64,000 bases of DNA, taken from positions 28,836,078 to 28,900,077 of the forward strand of contig NC_091307.1 of the NCBI RefSeq assembly GCF_038502225.1. Reading direction: 5' to 3'. Numbering within the stretch: position 1 is the first letter of the stretch; each line of letters begins with the position of its first letter. The position numbers and the translations under genes are program-made. The notes beneath the pieces are model-generated. The model was not told the DNA's origin. It was given only the letters and a program-made list of their open reading frames with translations, and did no database searches. Shown piece after piece: positions 11,405 to 22,374 of the stretch. This DNA comes from Cherax quadricarinatus (taxonomy: Eukaryota > Arthropoda > Malacostraca > Decapoda > Parastacidae).

Positions 11405-11850
11405 CCGCTGAGGCAAGATCTAACATGCTTTGTAAAACAGTGAGAATCAAGTTTAGTATACTTTATAAAGCAGAAGGAAATAAGTCCAATATGCTTTATA
11501 ACACAGTGGGAAGAAAGTCCAATATGCTTTATAACACAGTGGGAAGAAAGTCCAATATACTTTATAACACAGTGGGAAGAAAGTCAATATGCTTTATAAT
11601 ACAGTGGGAAGAAAGTCCAATATACTTTATAACACAGTGGGAAGAAAGTCCAATATACTTTATAACACAGTGGGAAGAAAGTCCAATATACTTTATAACA
11701 CAGTGGGAAGAAAGTCCAATATACTTTATAACACAGTGGGAAGAAAGTCCAATATACTTTATAACTGCGGGAAGGAGTCGAGTAGTATTCTCCTTAACAG
11801 AGGGAATGATTACCAGCAAACTTTATAACACAGTCTGAGAGAAGTCCAAT
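11405..11850 (+). repeat. 33 bp minisatellite, forward block
   Basis: Roughly a dozen copies of a 33 bp unit containing AAGTCCAATATACTTTATAA and CACAGTGGGAAG. The unit length is a multiple of three, which produces Leu-Tyr-Asn-Thr-Val-Gly-Arg-Lys-Ser repeat frames, rejected as genes. The first copies (11405-11480) are diverged. Confidence 0.93.
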
Positions 11851-11857
11851 TTATTAA

Positions 11858-12150
11858 ATTACTGTACTAAAATATATTGGACTTCCCACTTTTATAAAAT
11901 ATATAAGGCTTAATTCCCCCTACTTTATAAAGCACATTTGATTTAATTCCTGTTATAAAGGATATCATATTCAGTTCCCAACAATCTTAATGCATATTGG
12001 GCTTCATTCTCCCTGCTTTATAAAGCACATTAGACTTAAATCAAGCTGTTAAAAAAAATACTGGACATGATTCCTCTACTTTATAAAGCATATTGGACTT
12101 AATTCCCATTGTTTTATAAAGCATACTAGGTTTCGTTGCCACTGAGATAC
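11858..12150 (-). repeat. inverted block of the 33 bp minisatellite
   Basis: Diverged copies in the opposite orientation, recognisable by CTTTATAAAGC followed by ATATTGGACTTAATTCCC. The reverse complement reads GGGAATTAAGTCCAATATGC, matching the forward unit. The forward arrays on both sides could pair with this block. Confidence 0.75.
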
Positions 12151-12214
12151 GAAACACTTTAAAAATAATTATAGACAGTTTATAAAATAAATACTTTAAT
12201 TATCCTATGACCGG

Positions 12215-14400
12215 ATTGGAAAGTCAAGTGTACGTTATAGCAGTGGTAAGGAAGTCCAGTGTACGTTATAGCAGTGGTAAGGAAGTCCAGTGTACGTTAT
12301 AGCAGTGGTAAGGAAGTCCAGTGTACATTATAGCAGTGGTAAGGAAGTCCAGTGTACATTATAGTAGTGGTAAGGAAGTCCAGTGTACATTATAGCAGTG
12401 GTAAGGAAGTCCAGTGTACATTATAGCAGTGGTAAGGAAGTCCAGTGTACATTATAGCAGTGGTTTGGGAGTCAAGTGTACGTTATTAGCAGTGGTATGG
12501 AAGTCCAGTGTACGTTACAACAGTGGTAAGGCAGTCCAGTGTTCGTTATAGCAGTGGTAAGGGAGTCTAGTGTGTGTTATAGCAGTGGTAAGAAGTTCAC
12601 TGTACATTACAGCAGTGTGACAGAAGCCCACTGTAGTTTATGGCAGTGGGAAGGAAGTCCAGTGTACTTTATGGTAGTGGGAAGGACATCCATTGTACTT
12701 TATGGTATTGGGAAGGCAGTCTAGTGTACTTTATGGCTGTGGGAAGGCAGTCTAGTGTACTTTATGGCTGTGGGAAGGAAGTCCAGTGTACTTTATGGTA
12801 GTGAGAAGGACTTCCAGTGTACTTTATGATAGCAGGAAGGAAGTCCAGTGTACTTTATGACAGTGGTAAGGAAGTCCAGTGTACATTAAAACAGTGGTAA
12901 GGAAGTCTGGTGTATGTTATAGCAGCGGTAAGGAAGTTTATTGTACGTTTTTAGCAGTGGTAAAGAAGTCCAGTGTATGTTATAGCAGTGGTAAGGAAGT
13001 CCAGTGTACGTTATTAGCAGTGGTATGGAAGTCTGTGTACATTACAAGAATGGTGAGGCAGTCCTGTGTGTGTTATAGCTGTGGTAAGAAGTCCACTGTA
13101 TGTTACAGCAGTGTGACAGAAGCCCACTGTAGTTTATGGCAGTGGGAAGGAAGTCGAGTGTACTTTATGGTAGTGGAAAGGAAGTCCAGTGTACTTTATG
13201 GCAGTGAGAAGGAAGTCCAGTGTACTTTATGGTAGTGGGAAGGAAGTCCAGTGTATTTTATGGCAGTGGGAAGGAAGTCCGCTGTATGTTATAGCAATAG
13301 TAAGGAAGTACAGTGTACGTTATAGCAGTGGTAAGGAAGTCCAGTATACGTTATAGCAGTGGTAAGGAAGTCCAGTGTACGTTATAGCAGTAGTAAGGAA
13401 GTCCTGTGTATGTTATTAGCAGTGGTAAGGAAGTTCAGTGTACTTTAATGCAGTGGTAAGGAAGTCTGGTGTACGTTATAGCAGCGGTAAGGAAGTTCAT
13501 TGTACGTTTTTAGCAGTGGTAAAGAAGTCCAGTGTATGTTATAGCAGTGGTAAGGAAGTCCAGTGTACGTTATTAGCAGTGGTATGGAAGTCCGTGTACG
13601 TTACAACAGTGGTGAGGCAGTCCTGTGTGTGTTATAGCAGTGGTAAGAAGTCCACCGTACGTTACAGCAGTGTGACAGAAGCCCACTGTAGTTTATGGCA
13701 GTGGGAAGGAAGTCCAGTGTACTTTAATAGTAGCGGGAAGGACATCCAGTGTACTTTATGGTAGTGGGAAGGAGGTCCAGTGTACTTTATGGTAGTGGCA
13801 TGGAAGTCCAGTGTATTTTATGGCAGTGGGAAGGAAGTCCAGTGTACTTTATGGTAGTGGGAAGGAAGTCCAGTGTACTTTATGGCAGTGAGAAGGAAGT
13901 CCAGTGTACTTTATGGTAGTGGGAAGGAAGTCCAGTGTATTTTATGGCAGTGAGAAGGAAGTCCACTGTACGTTATAGCAATGGTAAGGAAGTACAGTGT
14001 ACGTTATGGCAGTGGTAAGGAAGTACAGTATATGTTATAGCAGTGGTAAGAAAGTCCAGTGTACGTTATAGCAGTAGTAAGGAAGTCCAGTGTAGTTTAT
14101 GGTAGTGGGTAGGAAGTCCAGTGTACTTTATGGTAGTGGGAAGAAAGTCCAGTGTATGGCAGTGAGAAGGCAGCCCAGTCTACTTTATGGTAGTGGGAAG
14201 GAAGTTCAGTGTACTTTATGGCAATGGTAAGGAAGTCCAGTGCACTTTATGGCAGCAGGAAGGAAGTCCAGCGTACTTTATGGCAGTGGGAAATAAGTCC
14301 ACTCTATGGTAGCGGGAAGGAAGTTCAGTGTACTTTATAGAAGAGGGAATAAAATCCAATATTCTTTATAGCACAGTGGGAAGGAAGCCCAATATGCTTT
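12215..14400 (+). repeat. 31 bp minisatellite
   Basis: About 70 copies of a related 31 bp unit (GGAAGTCCAGTGTACGTTAT then AGCAGTGGTAA), with subfamilies TTATAGCAGTGG and TTTATGGCAGTGG in blocks. A segment around 12880-13140 recurs at 13440-13700 with the same unusual units, indicating a higher-order duplication. The last copies, near 14330-14400, revert to the 33 bp-like sequence. Confidence 0.95.
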
Positions 14401-14438
14401 ATAAGACCGTAATAAACGACTCTATATGAATAAACAGA

Positions 14439-14510
14439 ATACGAACGAGGGAACCGAACCGTAGTCTGGTCTTGGCAGGTCCAGCACTTTACCGCTGAGC
14501 TACGGAGCTT
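14439..14510 (-). mobile_element. tRNA-like sequence (Gly-GCC-like loop), SINE or tRNA pseudogene
   Basis: The minus strand reads as a 72-nt cloverleaf-like unit: box A TAGCTCAGCGGTA, an anticodon loop CTGCCAA (central GCC) and box B GGTTCGGTTCC, one base off consensus. The anticodon stem has a mismatch and the acceptor stem does not pair well. I call it tRNA-derived, possibly a decayed tRNA-Gly, and not a functional gene. Confidence 0.45.
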
Positions 14511-14694
14511 CTAAGAGGGTAGATTCAAAAACTGAATTTGTATTCATGTCTCTGTCAGCGGCACCATCTGTGACCCAAACTGACTCTTTCCCATTGCTTT
14601 TCTACCACCTTTGTAGTGGGATAATATCAGTGGGATGACTCCAGTGTCTAGGCTTCGACTCTATACAACATTTATGCCATGTGATAAAGTTTAT

Positions 14695-14795
14695 CGCAAG
14701 TCTTGATGAATGTTGAGTTCCACGAGACTGTGCATGGGACGGAGTACATGGGCATGCAATCAATGGCTTCGAGGTCAGGTTGGGTCAGGGAGGTG
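14695..14795 (-). pseudogene. CR1-like reverse transcriptase fragment
   Basis: The minus strand gives AIDCMPMYSVPCTVSWNSTF, matching AIDNMPMHSAPGPDSSNSVF of the LINE copy at 23.8-24.1 kb. A very short fragment. Confidence 0.6.
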
Positions 14796-14892
14796 CCTGC
14801 ACCATTTTGTCTCTCATTCACAAAGAACTCGTTATTCTATTTTTCTCCACCTTCTCTAAATGTCCAGACCACCTTCACAACCCCTTCTTAGC

Positions 14893-14965
14893 CCTTTGAT
14901 ATTTCTTTGATGAGTTCTGAGAGTTTGTTGTTTTACTCCCAGAACCCGGCCTTGGGTCAGGCTCG
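14893..14965 (-). repeat. short hairpin repeat, copy 1
   Basis: On the minus strand, CCTGACCCAAGGCCGGG is followed by GGGAGTAAAAC and AACTCTCAGAACTC, a diverged copy of the element seen at 58616, 62536 and 63771. The GAGAGT/ACTCTC pair of the other copies forms a small hairpin. Confidence 0.6.
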
Positions 14966-15800
14966 TCTGGTATTTGCCTGGTCAACACTTCTGGTAATAT
15001 CCTCCTAATCGTTAAAATCTGAATTCTCTGCAAAATATTTAAGCTACACATTGCCCTCAAACACAAAATCTCCACTGCCTCCAGTCTCCTCCTTGCTGCA
15101 GTATTCAAAATCAGTGTTTCACACCCATAAACAGTGTTGGTACCACTGTACTCTGGTTCATTCGCCTTTTTACCTCACTCGATAAGGGTCTTTATCTCCA
15201 CAAATGCCTCAATGCACCACCAATCTTCTTCCCTTCGTCACCTAATCAGTCGTTGAACCATCTACCGATAAATCTACTCCCACAAATTTGACCACACTCA
15301 CTCCATACTCCTTTCCTCCAGTTTAATATACAATCCGTTATTGCCTATATTTTATAAGACTTCCATCACTTTCTTTCACCTATGTTTACGTTAATTTCAT
15401 TATTTTATTTAATGTCCCAAATTCGTTTACATTTGCAACTTCTCCGAATCTCCCTAAAGAAACGTGTCATCGGCAAAAATCAAGTGTGACAATTCCAACT
15501 TCAAACCAGATTCACTATTTTCCAATCCCACATCACTTCCCAACACTCTAGCTGTCACTTCTTTCACATCCTCATCTATAAATATGTTAGACAACCATGG
15601 TGTAACATTACACATCCCAATTTAAAGCCTACTTTTAGTGAAAAATAATCTCCATCTCTCCTACATACCCTAATCTACTCCTCGTTATCCACAATAAAGT
15701 TCTTTACTAATTTTAGTAACCTCCTATCTATTCCATACATTTGTAGCATCTGTCACATTGCTTCCCTATCCACTGTATCATATGCCGTTTAGAACTCCAT
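14966..15800 (-). pseudogene. RTE-like LINE reverse transcriptase remnant
   Basis: Read on the minus strand from 15800: a TAYDTVDREAM motif (RT motif A) near 15785, QMLQMYGIDRRLL, then LSHLIFADDTFL (the catalytic A-D-D of motif C, about 15500-15465), and a C-terminal NTAARRRLEAVEILCLRAMC segment (about 15105-15046). Several stops and frameshifts make it inactive. The same family appears on + at 49.2-50.0 kb. RTE/BovB-like assignment is by motif style. Confidence 0.78.
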
Positions 15801-15802
15801 AA

Positions 15803-16315
15803 ATGCAATGGAAACCCCTTGAATTTAAGCACTGGTTACTTATGTACTTTAATGTAATCAATGCAGTCCTAGAAACTGCACAAATTGAAAACACACCTAC
15901 CAAAAATTCTACCCAACTAAAATCGAAATTGTGCAAATTCTATGTTTGGGGCATCTGTAAGCATGGAATATCAGGAAAAACAAATGGGACATGCAACTTT
16001 GAGCATCCCAAAAAATGTCGTGGCCTCCTGTCTAAAGGAATGTTTAGTTCTCCTTCCCAGAAATGTGCCACTCTTCGGTCTTCCAAAAACAGTTCTACAA
16101 CACCAGCTGCCCTGCATACATCTAAAAGGGACCAGGAGGTAAAGACCTCACAAAACAATAGTAGCTACGACAACCCCACTCCAGGTGATTTTTTAGTGGC
16201 AGGAAACGTAAAAAGAAAATGGAAGGAAATAACAATAGTCCACCTCCTTGGAGCCTTGTTGGACTGGAGGCGCATCAAGTGGTCACCCATGGCCCTCCAG
16301 AGCCAAAACTACTGA
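15803..16315 (+). pseudogene. LINE N-terminal zinc-finger-like region
   Basis: An open frame of 170 codons with no known function beyond a Cys/His cluster CKFYVWGICKHGISG continuing to C-x3-H (pattern C-x7-C-x11-C-x3-H, about codons 44-68), a possible RNA-binding knuckle as found in LINE ORF1-type regions. The true start is not determinable. A diverged copy lies on the minus strand at about 43010-43260. Confidence 0.55.
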
Positions 16316-16539
16316 TGCCAATAACAAAATCCCCCAACAAGCATAAAATACAACCTCGTTTATATCTGCTAATATACAGGGCCTTAAGCCATCCACCAAC
16401 AACAAACTATCTTTTATCAGTGGACTTCTAGAGGAGTCAAATGCGATGTTTGCAGCCTTCACAGAGACCCACAAAAGATCAATTTGACAACGAAATATGA
16501 ATAAATGAGTTAAACCTTTTTAGATGTTACAGAAAGAAC

Positions 16540-17060
16540 AGGCAACAAGGGGTGGTTGGCCTGTATGTCAAAGAGTCGCTCATCTGCACGGAGCTGCCAA
16601 ACACTTCAAATGATGTAGTTGATGTTCTAACAATAAAGATCGAGAGCCAAAACCTAGTCATCGTGGTTGTATACAAGCCGCCAGATGTAACCTCCCAACA
16701 GTTCAAGGAACAGCTACTGAAAATTAATTACAGTCTGGAAAGTCTTCCAGATCCATCCCCAAACATCCTACTGCTTGGTGATTTCAACCTAAGGCATACA
16801 AAATGGAAGACTGTAGCAAATAATGTTATAGCAGAAACAATCCCTGGAGGCAGCGCAGAGGAAAGGTCACACACACACACGAGCTACTAAATCTCTGCGA
16901 TAAACATACCCTAAGTCAGGAGATAGTGGAGGCAACAAGACTGGAAAACACACCTGACCTTATCTTCACAAATAATGAGGACCTGGCAAGAGACATAGCA
17001 ATATCAAAAACAACTAATTTTGATCACAATCTAATGGAAGCTCAGACTTACATGCACAGG
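16540..17060 (+). pseudogene. LINE APE-type endonuclease domain
   Basis: The first part (16552-16890) has VVYKPP and ILLLGDFNLRHTKW, the G-D-F-N core of APE-like endonucleases that nick target DNA. After a frameshift near a CA repeat (16868-16880), the second part gives RLENTPDLIFTNNEDL and NFDHNLMEAQ, the usual D-L-I-F-T and S/D-H motifs. The frameshift and missing N-terminal residues inactivate it. Confidence 0.8.
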
Positions 17061-17143
17061 GGTCCAGATCAGCAAATGCATTTATCTGTGAAGGTGTCTT
17101 CACCAAATACAACTTCAACAACAACAACATCAAGTGGGACCAG

Positions 17144-18720
17144 GTGAACCATGTCTTAAATGAAACATGTTGGGAAGATATCTTAAATGACATGGATCCA
17201 AACCAGTGCCTTGAAAAGATCAACTTCCTGGCAGCTGAAATATGTTCAAGGCATATTCCCCTAAGAAAGAAGAAAAAAAATAAACTGGAGAGAGAAAGAT
17301 GCTTCCTCTACAGAAGGCGACGAAGATTCACTGAGCTCCTCAAGAATGCTAGATTATCTGATAAAAGGAAGGAAGCACTGACCAGGGAAGTGGAAAGTAT
17401 CGAACTTAAGTTAAAGGACTCATACAGGACCCAGGAGAGGCAGGAGGAGCTAAACGGGATTAGTGAAATTGAAATTCGAAATATTTCTTTTCATATGCCA
17501 AAAACAAGGCAAATACCACGTCTAGTATTGGGCCCTTGCTCAGACAAGATGGGACTTACACAAGTGACAACAAAGGAATGAGTGAGACACTGAAATCCCT
17601 ATACGACTCTGTTTTTAGCGAGCCACTAATCAGTCTGAAGATTGACAGTTCAAGTGATTTTTTCATGAATCAGCCTCAAAGCTCCATCAGTGAATGCCAG
17701 ATTTTCAACATTACCCTAATTCCAATAGGCTTTGAGAAAGCCATTGTCAACATGCTCATGCACTCAGCCCCGGGACCAGACTCCTGGAACTCTGTGCTCA
17801 TTATGAACTACAAGAAACCAATTTCACGTGTCCTAAGTATACTATGAAGAAGGAGCTTATGAAAATGGGTGAAATGCCATTCAATAAAAACAACGGATAT
17901 AGCCCCACTCCATAAAGGTGGCAGCAAAGCATAAGCTAAGAACTATAAACCAATAGATCTAAAGTCCCACATCACAAAAATCTTTGAAATAGCGCTAACT
18001 ACCTGGATTCCCAAAAACTGCACAATCCAGGGCAACATTGGTTCAGAGCAGGTCGCTCCTGCTCTCGCAACTAGTTGATCACTATGATATGGTCTGGGAT
18101 GCACTGGAAAATAAACAGAATGCAGATATAATATTCACAGACTTTGCAAAAACTCTTGACAAGTGCGATCATGGCGTAATAGCGCACAAAATACGTGCTA
18201 AAGGATTAACTGGCAAAGTGGAGAGATGGCTCTTCAACTTTCTAACCAATCGAACAGAAAGAGTAGTGGTCAACAGAGTTAAATCGGAAGCTGCCCTAGT
18301 GAAAAGCTCCGTTCCACAAGGCACAGTACTCGCCCCCATCCTGTTCCTCATCCTCATATCAGACATAGACAGAGATGTAATCCACAGCACCGTGTCATCC
18401 TTTGCAGACGATAATAGGATCTGCATGAGACTGTCATCTATGAGGACACGGTTAACCTCCAAGAAGATATAAACCAAGTTTTCCAGTGGGCAACGGAAAA
18501 CAATATTATGTTTAATGAAGACAAATTCCAACTATTCCGTTATGGAAAACTGGAGGAGACAATAACTATGACTGAGTATACTACAAACTCTGATCATACA
18601 GTAGAGCGAAAAAATAATGTAAGGGGCCTGAGGGTGGAAATGTCTGACGATCCCATTTTCAAGAATCACAACAGTGCCGCGATTACAACTGTAAAGAAAA
18701 TGATAGGATGGATAATGAGT
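17144..18720 (+). pseudogene. LINE reverse transcriptase domain
   Basis: Split over several frames: a basic N-terminal region (17144-17580), MLMHSAPGPDSWNSVLI (about 17750-17800), then from 18038 motif A-like IIFTDFAKTLDKCDHGVI, SVPQGTVLAPILF (motif B) and SFADDNRICM with the catalytic A-D-D at 18404-18412. A thumb-like part (NIMFNEDKFQLFRYGKLEE) follows to 18726. Stops at about 17846, 17937 and 18470 show it is inactive. Confidence 0.82.
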
Positions 18721-18879
18721 CAGTGATGATCCTTTTCATATCACTTCTTCTATCTAGGCTGGAATACTGCTGCACATTAACATCTTCGTTCAAAGGAGGT
18801 GAAATTGCAGATCTATAGAGTGTACAGAGAAACTTTACTGCACGTGTAAGTTCATCAAACACCTGAACTATTTTGAACG

Positions 18880-19267
18880 CTTGGAAACGAGTGACTTGTA
18901 CTCGCTGGAACTCAGGCGAGAGAGATATATCATAATCTATACTTGGAAAATCCTAGATGGAATGGTCCTGAATCTGCACACAGAAATCACTCCCTATGAA
19001 AACAAAAGACTGGGCAGGAGATACAAAATACTTCAAATGAAAAGTAGGGGCGTCATTGGTACACTAAGAGAAAACACCATAAGTTTCCGGGGCCCAAGAC
19101 TACTCAACAGCCTCCCACCACGCATAGGGGGATTTACCAATAGGCCCCTGGATGCCTTCAAGCGGGAGCTGGATCAGCCGGGCTGTAGTTCGTACGTTGG
19201 ACTACGTGCAACCAGCAGTAACAGCCTGGTTGATCAGACCCTGATCCACTGTGAGGCCTGGTCGTAG
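18880..19267 (+). pseudogene. LINE C-terminal tail
   Basis: METSDLYSLELRRERYIIIY, TWKILDGMV, KSRGVIGTLRENTISFRGPR, LLNSLPPRIGG and SSNSLVDQTLIHCEAWS. This is the segment found as separate 3' end fragments at about ten other places in the window. It serves here as the reference for those calls. Confidence 0.8.
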
Positions 19268-19330
19268 ACTTGGCCGCGGGGGCGTTGATCCCCGGAATAC
19301 CCTCCTGGTAGACTCCAGGTAGACTCATCC

Positions 19331-20340
19331 TTAAAACCTTCTTGTTCCTCTGCAATCCTGCTTTCTGCCTTACCCATTTAGTGCATTTTTCTTAATTATA
19401 TTCAGAATTAATTTCATGCTCCCCTACTCTAACTTGATCCCTCTTTCCTTTCCGTATCCTCCCTATTTTTATCTCTATCTTTCCTCTTGTCTTTTCCCAA
19501 TTTTAAACTCCCTATCCATTTCACTCTGTCTTTTCCCAATTTTAAGTTCCACACTCTCCAAGTTGTGTCGGAGCAGATCTCTGCGCCACGCCACACAACA
19601 CCTTAATGGGATATATGAAACTTGTTCACTTTACTGTGAATGGCGACAAACGTGGCGATGATATTACGAAACCTGTGCAGTTTGTCTGCACGGGATTTGT
19701 TTTATGCCATGAAATTTGTTTATATTTGTTGTTGCGGTAAAAAGTGAAAGGAGTACATGAATGTACTCAAATACTCAGCATGCTCACTCGCAAAAAAATA
19801 CATCACGAAATTAAAGACACAACACAAAACAAGCAGCAAGATTGTTCTTTATTAAATCAAACTTGCTAATGGTCATTTACGAGAGAGATGTTTTAAAAGC
19901 TTATTTATTCTGTATTACGTGTCATCTTACCCATCAGTCAAACTGTTCTCTTGGTTATCATACACAAGCTCACTCGCAAATTTACCTTCATATTACTTTC
20001 AATCATGCGCACGCATGCCAGCACTACTAGGTCAAACATACAAGTCAGTAGACATAGATGCGGAAGACAAGGAATGTAGTGTTATTGTATATGAAACTGG
20101 ACAAACCACAATAAATACCTACAAGCTAGTATCTCTGACGTGCATATTATGTAGGGTAATAAAGAAGATAAAGAGAGTGGTGGAGCACCTGAAAGAACCT
20201 AGTCCATAAAGCAAAACTGCCGGGTTTAAAGATTGTAAATTCTGACTCGCAAACCTGCTTGCAAGGCAAGAGAGAGATAGAGAGAGATGTGAACTGTATA
20301 TTCTCGGGTTGGAAAAAAAAACATTAAGAATTTAACACTA
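19331..20340. other. unrecognised intronic sequence
   Basis: A pyrimidine-rich stretch (about 19410-19560) followed by AT-rich DNA. No domain, RNA gene or terminal repeat identified. Confidence 0.6.
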
Positions 20341-20572
20341 TGTGGGATGCCTGTGTTATACATGTTACCAGTTACAATAGGGAAGTAGGAAGGTGCGACA
20401 GGTCCAGCTAGCAGTATATAAGTACCAAGATGTCAGCCAGTTAAGGGTCACATCCTCGTGGACGGTAGATGACGCAGGGCTTTGATGTGAGTTGTGGCAC
20501 AATTAAAAATGTTATTTAATAAATTCTACGGAGTAAGAAAGATACATATTGGGTTATATCTTAGTTGTTACA
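20341..20572 (+). mobile_element. candidate solo LTR (weak)
   Basis: Begins TGTGGGATG and ends GTTGTTACA (TGT...ACA), with a TATATAAG box at about 20416-20423 and an AATAAA at about 20518-20523, an order that fits an LTR of about 230 bp. The flanking five bases do not match as a target duplication and no gag/pol remnants adjoin it, so this is only a suggestion. Confidence 0.25.
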
Positions 20573-22374
20573 CTTTTGCTGGTCATTGATGGTATCTCGT
20601 TACGCTCCTGTCTCTGTGTTTACGCTGTTCACGACAGTGGTGACTTCACTGGCCACAGCGGCTATGGTACTTAGGTTAGCACAGGAATAATCACAGGTAT
20701 GTGTGTCCACGGTTTTCCTGAGGATAGTTTCGCAATGTTAATAACTTGATGGTTGAAGCACCTCAGTTAAGCAAGAACAAAGACGAGGCATAGTTTCTCA
20801 CTCTCGCGAAGAGAAATTTGTGGGTTCAGACTTTAAATTAAACCGTCCATTAATGTCCAGTTATAGATTTTGATGTATATTTCTCGCCTGTGTTCGAGGT
20901 AGTATGTTTGATGGGCTTTAGTAGGTGAGGCAAACGCCAGTCTCAGAAGCCAGAAATCTGTAATCCTTATCTCTCCGTTCAAACGCTGGTTATTATGAGA
21001 AGAGAAGCAGGCAAAGAGCTATGAATTAGTCTTTACAAACACAAATAAATGATTATACAATTCTTTACTGCAATGGTCAGGACAGTCAACTCACTACGGA
21101 AAAGTAGGAGCAAGTCATATTGCACCATACGTTCCTACTCAGCTGGCCGTTTATAAATAAGGTACTTGGGTGATAGTAAGCTGTTGTGGGTCGCATCGTG
21201 AGGAAAAGTGTATAATGCAAGTAATAATAAATGAAGATGGGACACAACAACCAAAATGTAATCAAAATGTAATCACAAATAATCAGGAAGAGGGAGTGTT
21301 ACGCAGAAATGTGGGATGGCTGGGGGCTTGAGCTTTGTCTAAGGGCAAAGGTAAAAGTTACACACATCTCAAGCATAAACAGGCCACCCAGGGCTATCCC
21401 AGTCAAAACAGAAAGCGCTAAACCAGAATGTATTACTTCCATGGGTTGGTTAACAGAGGGTTAGGTAAAAATCCCAGTTAGGAAAATATATCTATTTATT
21501 CAACATAACACTATATACACACTCTAGAAACACCTTAATCCTAAATGCCCAAATGAGGGTACACAAGTAACAGTTGGTTGGAGGTCCAGCCACCATAACC
21601 ACTAGGCCTAGTCAGCACCAGGCCGTCACTACTCCACTACAAACCCCATTTCTTATTTCCTCACTCCTCCCACAGCACCCTGACCATGTCAGAGCCTGGG
21701 TGAACATACAGGTAAGCCATAGAAGAGCCTATGGCTTGGGTTAGCTAAACAAAAGGAGTACACAACTACAAACTTAGCTTAAATACACAGGATCTCCGAC
21801 GCCAGCCTCCACACCATGCTGACCCCACGTGACTCCCCCAGCCACGCTCACTCCGCATACCCAAACACCCTTGGAAAATAAATCCCTAGCAGGATTTCTT
21901 TATAATTACAGTTAGAGTGCTTTACAGTGCCCCCAAATGCACATTATGAATTATAAAATTATTCTTTACAATTATAACATTCATCTATTATTATGGCACA
22001 CTTCTCCACTGTATATACATTACAATGTCATGCAGAACCCTGCATAACAGGGAGTTACAAACAAAAGGATGTGAACATATTCCGTCTGAGAGATATTAGT
22101 GTTCGAGGAGTGGAGGTGTTTCTCATCAAAACGCTGATGTGTTGATGTTGATGATGACACAATGTGCACGTTATGGTATTTTACTTGAACTGATAAAGCT
22201 CAGGCATGAGCGTAATGTCATTTTAAAGGCTTTGTAGATTACGTGTCTTCACACCCACTAGTCGGGTGGAAGTTAGCGCCTCCCCAGATGGTTGCTGTCT
22301 ACACAAGCCACGACTTTTCCCTGCAAGGCGTTATTGGTTAGTCCTTAAACCTGTGTTTTTTTTTTGTTTTTTAC
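20573..22374. other. unrecognised intronic sequence
   Basis: No coding motif or clear repeat. 21240-22060 has the texture of an old dispersed repeat (a CCACCCAGGGCTATCCC block, C-rich patches, AT-rich end), but I could not find a second copy in the window. Confidence 0.55.

Larger units (their letters stand above)
15803..19330 (+). mobile_element. CR1/Jockey-like LINE, near full length, decayed
   Basis: A non-LTR retrotransposon in sense orientation, in order: Cys/His-rich region (15803-16315), APE-type endonuclease (16540-17060), reverse transcriptase (17144-18720), C-terminal tail (18880-19267) and 3' UTR with CTCCTGGTAGACTCCAGG (about 19302-19330). At least six frame breaks and stops are present, so it is dead. 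It starts next to the RTE remnant at 15800. Long parts of it recur on the minus strand at 22.4-24.2 kb and 41.9-43.3 kb. Confidence 0.85.

Noticed and set aside
15803..19330. An active, protein-coding LINE
   Set aside because: Several internal stops and frameshifts in the endonuclease and reverse transcriptase exclude a functional product.
20341..20572. Full LTR retrotransposon
   Set aside because: Only a single LTR-like segment was seen; no second LTR, no gag/pol remnants and no matching target duplication, so it is listed only as a weak solo LTR candidate.
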